Assembly (NCBI RefSeq): GCF_020497125.1 | Contig: NC_059077.1 | Location: 33,059,340 to 33,123,339, forward strand | DNA from: Mauremys mutica | Taxonomy: Eukaryota; Chordata; Testudines; Geoemydidae | Length of the DNA stretch: 64,000 bases | Reading direction: 5' to 3' | In this document: piece by piece, positions 60,298 through 64,000 of the stretch | Layout of the letters: every line of letters starts with the position of its first letter | How positions within the stretch are numbered: the stretch's first letter is position 1 | Notes under the pieces: model-generated | Database searches by the model: none | The model's input: the letters and a program-made list of their open reading frames with translations, nothing else | Told to the model about the DNA's origin: nothing | Made by a program: the position numbers and the translations under genes

Positions 60298-60573
60298 CAG
60301 GGCAAGCTCCAGGGTTTTTGCTGCCCCAAGCAGGAGGGGGAGAGAGAGGGGAAAAAAAAAAAAGAAAAGAAAAAGAAAGACAGCGATCGCGATCTGCGGC
60401 ACTTTGGCGGCAGCTCTACTGCTGCCGCTTCATTCTTCGGCAGCAGGTCCCTTCCTCTGAGGGGGAGCGAGGGACTCGCCACCCAATTGCCGCCGAAGAG
60501 CCGGACGTGCAGCCCCTCTCCTTTGGCCGCACCAAGCACCTGCTTGCTGTGCTGGTGCCTGGAGCCGACCCTG
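60298..60573. mobile_element. hAT miniature element with exact 8-bp TSD
   Basis: The 276-base element starts CAGGGCAAGCTCCAGG and ends CCTGGAGCCGACCCTG, inverted copies. GCTACACC flanks it on both sides (60290..60297 and 60574..60581). A purine-rich A/G run fills 60337..60380. The open frames across it on both strands are not supported as genes. Confidence 0.9.
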
Positions 60574-62199
60574 GCTACACCACCGAGCTTACACCGGTGC
60601 AGCTGCACCAATGCTGCTGGCACCACTGTAATGCTGTAGTGCAGATGCTCTAAGATGACGGATTGGGCCCAATATTGCAGTAAACTTGCAAACAATCCTG
60701 TAGGCAAACACCCTTGTTGACTGCATAAAATACTGCAGGATCAAGATCCTTGTGAGGCAGTGAGAAAAGGGTGGGTAAAATATGCTGCAGAGAACTAAGA
60801 AATACCAAAGATAAGGACACACAGGAGAATGACAAGCATTTCTCTCCGGCATAGGACATATGGTACACGTACACAGCAGTCCTGCTTGAAAGGCACAAAG
60901 TTGTGCAAGGTAAAAAGAAAAGTAGTTGCTTTGAAGCAGTTCTTTCGCTCCACAGTGACTACTTCTGACCTACTCTCTTATATTTCTTGCATATTGAGCA
61001 ATACTATGGAAGGCCTGGGCCCTCTACAGCTTGAGGACCTCTGGCCATGACATTAATATGACCTTGATCACCTCTAAAATCTCAGGTTATTTATTAGAGA
61101 AATACAATAAGATTATTCTAGACTATGCCTTCCATTCTACTTTCAGATAAAAACAAAAATTCTTACCCCCAATTAAATTCTCTTTTCCCAGTTCTCAGCT
61201 TCTCTCAATCCCCCACATCATTATAACTATTGAAACATTCAACTTTTCTCCCTTTAATTATTCTAGAATTCAGTTTCTCAGAAGACCATTCCACTCAATT
61301 TACACCTGTCAATTTTTTTTATTACAGCCCCAAAAATTTGGCTCCTAGGTGCGCATAGGCATATGACAGGAAAGCTCTAGGCAGAGAGTGAGCATTCTGC
61401 TTCCCCCAAAACCTGCAAAGAAAAAACATTCCCCAGCCACCCTGCAACAAGAGTCACAACAAAAGTGTTCTGGGTCAGATGTGTGCATATGCATGTGCCC
61501 ATCTGACAAGAATCATCTGTGCAGGGACATGTGGGGGGCTGTGGCATACTTTGCATAGCATTGATTGTCTGTTTTGGGCTGTTTCCACAATGGGCCCAAA
61601 CCTGACCCACAGACTTTACGGTCTCCAAGTTCTCTTCCACCAACTCAGACTCCTATTTCCTCACCAATCTTCCACACTTTGATACTTCTAACCAAAAGCA
61701 CCTCTAAATTCATTTTTCATTTTGGCAAGAGGCAATGAAATCTGACATTTGTTTAATTCCATCACCAGGCTGATGGAGCGCTAGGATTGTCTGATATAGA
61801 AACATCACACCAACAATTCCCTCTCTGAATATGTGTATTCACACTTGTGTGTGCAGCAGGTGTGAGATTGTGATTCCATTAGATGCTCTCTCAGAGAAGT
61901 TACTGTTCCTTCACTCGGAAACCAGCATTACACCTGCATCATGTGACATTTAATAGATACTGGCTACGGGGCAACAGCTTTTCAGAGACACTCTTCTCCC
62001 ACCAAAACGGAGATTACTCATCCAGAACTTCCTCCCAGTGAAGACAATAGGAGTTTTGCCACGGGCTTCAATGGGAGCAGAAATGGACCCTTTGTGGACT
62101 TGATAATCTCAGTCTTTGTGGTTTATATAGGTGCATTTCCAATTATGTGCATACTTCCATAAAGTCCTAAGGGCCTCCCTACAAGGCACTCCCTACAAG
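60574..62199 (-). other. Intergenic DNA / distal SLC38A9 3' UTR candidate
   Basis: An AATAAA signal for the minus strand (TTTATT) lies at 61318..61323 and another near 61089. If the SLC38A9 3' UTR is long it could end here. No other feature was recognised. Confidence 0.3.
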
Positions 62200-62245
62200 G
62201 TGCAGTGAGTAATAACAAGGCACTACTTGTTATTACTCACTGCAC
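62200..62245. repeat. Perfect 20-bp inverted repeat with 6-bp loop
   Basis: GTGCAGTGAGTAATAACAAG at 62200..62219 is exactly reversed at 62226..62245. The unit AAGGCACT also repeats just before it (CTACAAGGCACTCCCTACAAGG). Confidence 0.9.
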
Positions 62246-63539
62246 ATTGATAGACTCAGATTTTCAGAGTTGCACATGTGCAACTGTACCTTCAGTCACA
62301 GTAATTCTAAGTACATGTGACCAGTTAGCCACCTAGCTGACCATCTGCAGGCACAGTTGTGCATGGTGATTGCATATACAGATGATGCATTTGCAATTTT
62401 GCACTAGTGATTCTGAAACTGCGCCATATTGCATAAAATATACAGCACGTGTATTTTGTGTATTAGATTATAGTGCATTTTAATACCAAATATTAAGCAG
62501 CTACACTGAAACACGATTTTTAAATTTTCACACAATCTTAATTTGTTATTGTTGTCAGTTTGCCTGTATTGTACATCTCTCTGACTATACTGTCATAACA
62601 CGTACAGAATGGATGTTTGAAAAGCACAGTTTTCCTACAGCAAGGAATTTTCAGTCTGAAATCCTGCAGGGGCACAAGAACTACACGGGACATACAGGAA
62701 TGCTCTGCACACTTGTGTCCTATGTACATATATGAAGTACATCTGCCCACGAAAATACACAACACGTATCTATTCTAATGGTAACAGTTATAGGACTTGG
62801 AATGAGGAGGATCCCAGTCCAACTTCAAGTTGATAGTTCAACTAGTTCTGTAACTTTGGACACCCCCCCATTACTTGACCTATTCTCGAAGGCCAGATAG
62901 TGTGCTTGCAGCATCCCGGTTGCAGGTAGAAATGGTATTGATTTCTTATGCTGTTTCCATAGCTGAGGTTTCTTGCATATATATTTTAAAAGGTTACACA
63001 ACATTATATTAACAGTATGCTGTCATCTGATTGGCTATAAATTGGCTTTACAAATACAACCCTGTTGTCAGTAACAGTCCAAAACAGCATAGGAAAATTA
63101 GTGCAACTGTCACTGTAGAATATTGCGAGGGTTTGTTTGCTAATAAGGGCAGGAAGAAAAGAATTCTGTAGCATAAAGCTGAAAAGTAACTACTTCTAAA
63201 AGTGAAGGGCGGCATGTTTTATCCATGTGGAAATATTTCTCTCTACAAAATAAAAACATTTTGGCCAAAATCATCCCTGATGTACTTTCAAAGTCAGTGG
63301 AGTTGGGCCATTTACAAATTTGGCCCACGTTATCTATTGTGATGTAGCATTTCCAAAGATGTGATTCCCTACAAACCCCTGAAAACTGTTACTAGGACAC
63401 AGTTATCCTTTGCTTTCAAAGGAGCAGATTTTCTCAGGAAGAAATTGACAGACAGGAGGTTCTCAGCTTTTACAATAGAGTTGCTAAAGTCTGTTATCAA
63501 ACCTCAAAATACTACTTGTGAAAGCCAGCATGAGCGTTT
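62246..63539 (-). other. SLC38A9: SLC38A9 3' UTR (left limit unknown)
   Basis: The sequence after the SLC38A9 stop codon should be 3' UTR on the minus strand. The nearest polyadenylation-like hexamer is ATTAAA at 62479..62484 (TTTAAT on the plus strand), which would give a 3' UTR of about 1.06 kb. The AATAAA at 61318..61323 is an alternative. The true end needs transcript data. Confidence 0.45.
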
Positions 63540-63705
63540 TCACAGCAAGAACTGTGCGATCAGATTAGCCAGTCCTAGGATGATTATAAAGATGTGAACG
63601 ATGAGCATTGACCATGTCAGCTGCCCTGACTGATGCAAGGAGATCATGTAGATGAGGGATGGATACACAAATACAAAGGCCAGACCACACGTTGCTCCAG
63701 AATAT
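63540..63705 (-). CDS. SLC38A9: SLC38A9 last coding exon
   Basis: After a pyrimidine-rich acceptor (TTTATTTTTTTGCAG|A) the minus strand encodes 54 residues: [40 protein letters not shown] and [14 protein letters not shown], then TGA at 63540..63542. One leading base completes a codon split in the preceding intron. This matches the C-terminus of SLC38A9, the lysosomal amino acid transporter of the SLC38 family that reports arginine to the Ragulator-Rag machinery and so to mTORC1. It contains the end of one membrane segment ([16 protein letters not shown]) and the last segment ([15 protein letters not shown]), with a short luminal or cytosolic loop between. The protein ends at the membrane segment, as in other vertebrates. 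Upstream exons lie beyond the right edge. Confidence 0.93.
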
Positions 63706-64000
63706 CTGCAAAAAAATAAAAGTGCTTGGTGTTAACTCTGGTTCCTTGGGGTTTTTCCCAAAACCGTCTTGTTGAATAATGATTATTTGCGGCCACAGTC
63801 AAAAAAACATTGTTTTCTGTTCCTCGTTATCTGCCTCCTCCTCCAATGGCATTTAGTTACTTGATAAAGCATTTCCCCCCAGAGTAATCCTACTGTCAAA
63901 TGTGCCAGATGCTTCTGGAGACAGACTTCCTAACTTTGATATTGATGTATTTTGTTTTTGGTTGAGGAATCTGTTTACATATATGTCAGAACAAGGCCAG
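63706..64000 (-). other. SLC38A9: SLC38A9 last intron (part)
   Basis: Intron sequence preceding the last SLC38A9 exon on the minus strand. No further exon was seen before the window ends. Confidence 0.7.

Noticed and set aside
60261..60707. 130- and 138-codon open frames on both strands
   Set aside because: They span a 276-base hAT element with exact duplications; no coding signature.

Overview
The window reads as vertebrate nuclear DNA, most probably from a turtle. The evidence is spliced coding exons with vertebrate orthologues, long AT-rich introns and intergenic DNA, and a dense set of interspersed repeats (CR1, L2, RTE, Penelope-like, hAT miniature elements, MIR) with the variants known from turtle genomes. 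Nothing bacterial or viral was recognised: no operons, CRISPR arrays or intact viral genes.

Two protein-coding genes are supported, both on the minus strand. PLPP1 (phospholipid phosphatase 1) enters with its first exon (39674..39731) inside a CG-rich promoter island (about 39430..40260), and with the second exon of the 'isoform 2' type (17528..17682); exons 3 onward were not found and should lie left of position 1. SLC38A9 (lysosomal arginine sensor/transporter) enters at the right edge with its last coding exon (63540..63705). The order PLPP1 then SLC38A9, both on one strand, is the conserved vertebrate arrangement. A third, unidentified terminal-exon-like sequence lies at 12895..12959 (minus).

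Layout: 1..17527 is PLPP1 intron 2 and beyond, with an RTE-type retrotransposon remnant, a Penelope-like tail interrupted by a hAT element, a large fold-back element (3658..4400), several miniature elements and a possible alternative last exon. 17683..39673 is PLPP1 intron 1, with several hAT copies carrying target duplications, two of them in opposite orientation (29941..30659 and 32689..33349), and an old L2 LINE (36035..37385). 39732..40260 is the PLPP1 promoter and 5' UTR, with an upstream ORF overlapping the PLPP1 start. 40260..63539 is intergenic DNA and SLC38A9 3' UTR, with one CR1 split by a solo LTR, a second CR1 with reverse-transcriptase remnants, and many fold-back repeats.

The most interesting non-gene signal is a hammerhead-ribozyme-like core (CTGANGA, a hairpin, then GAAA and a short self-complementary AGCT) shared by several Penelope-like/turtle repeat copies on both strands. 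All coordinates were read by eye. Repeat family names rest on remembered consensus sequences, not on a database search.
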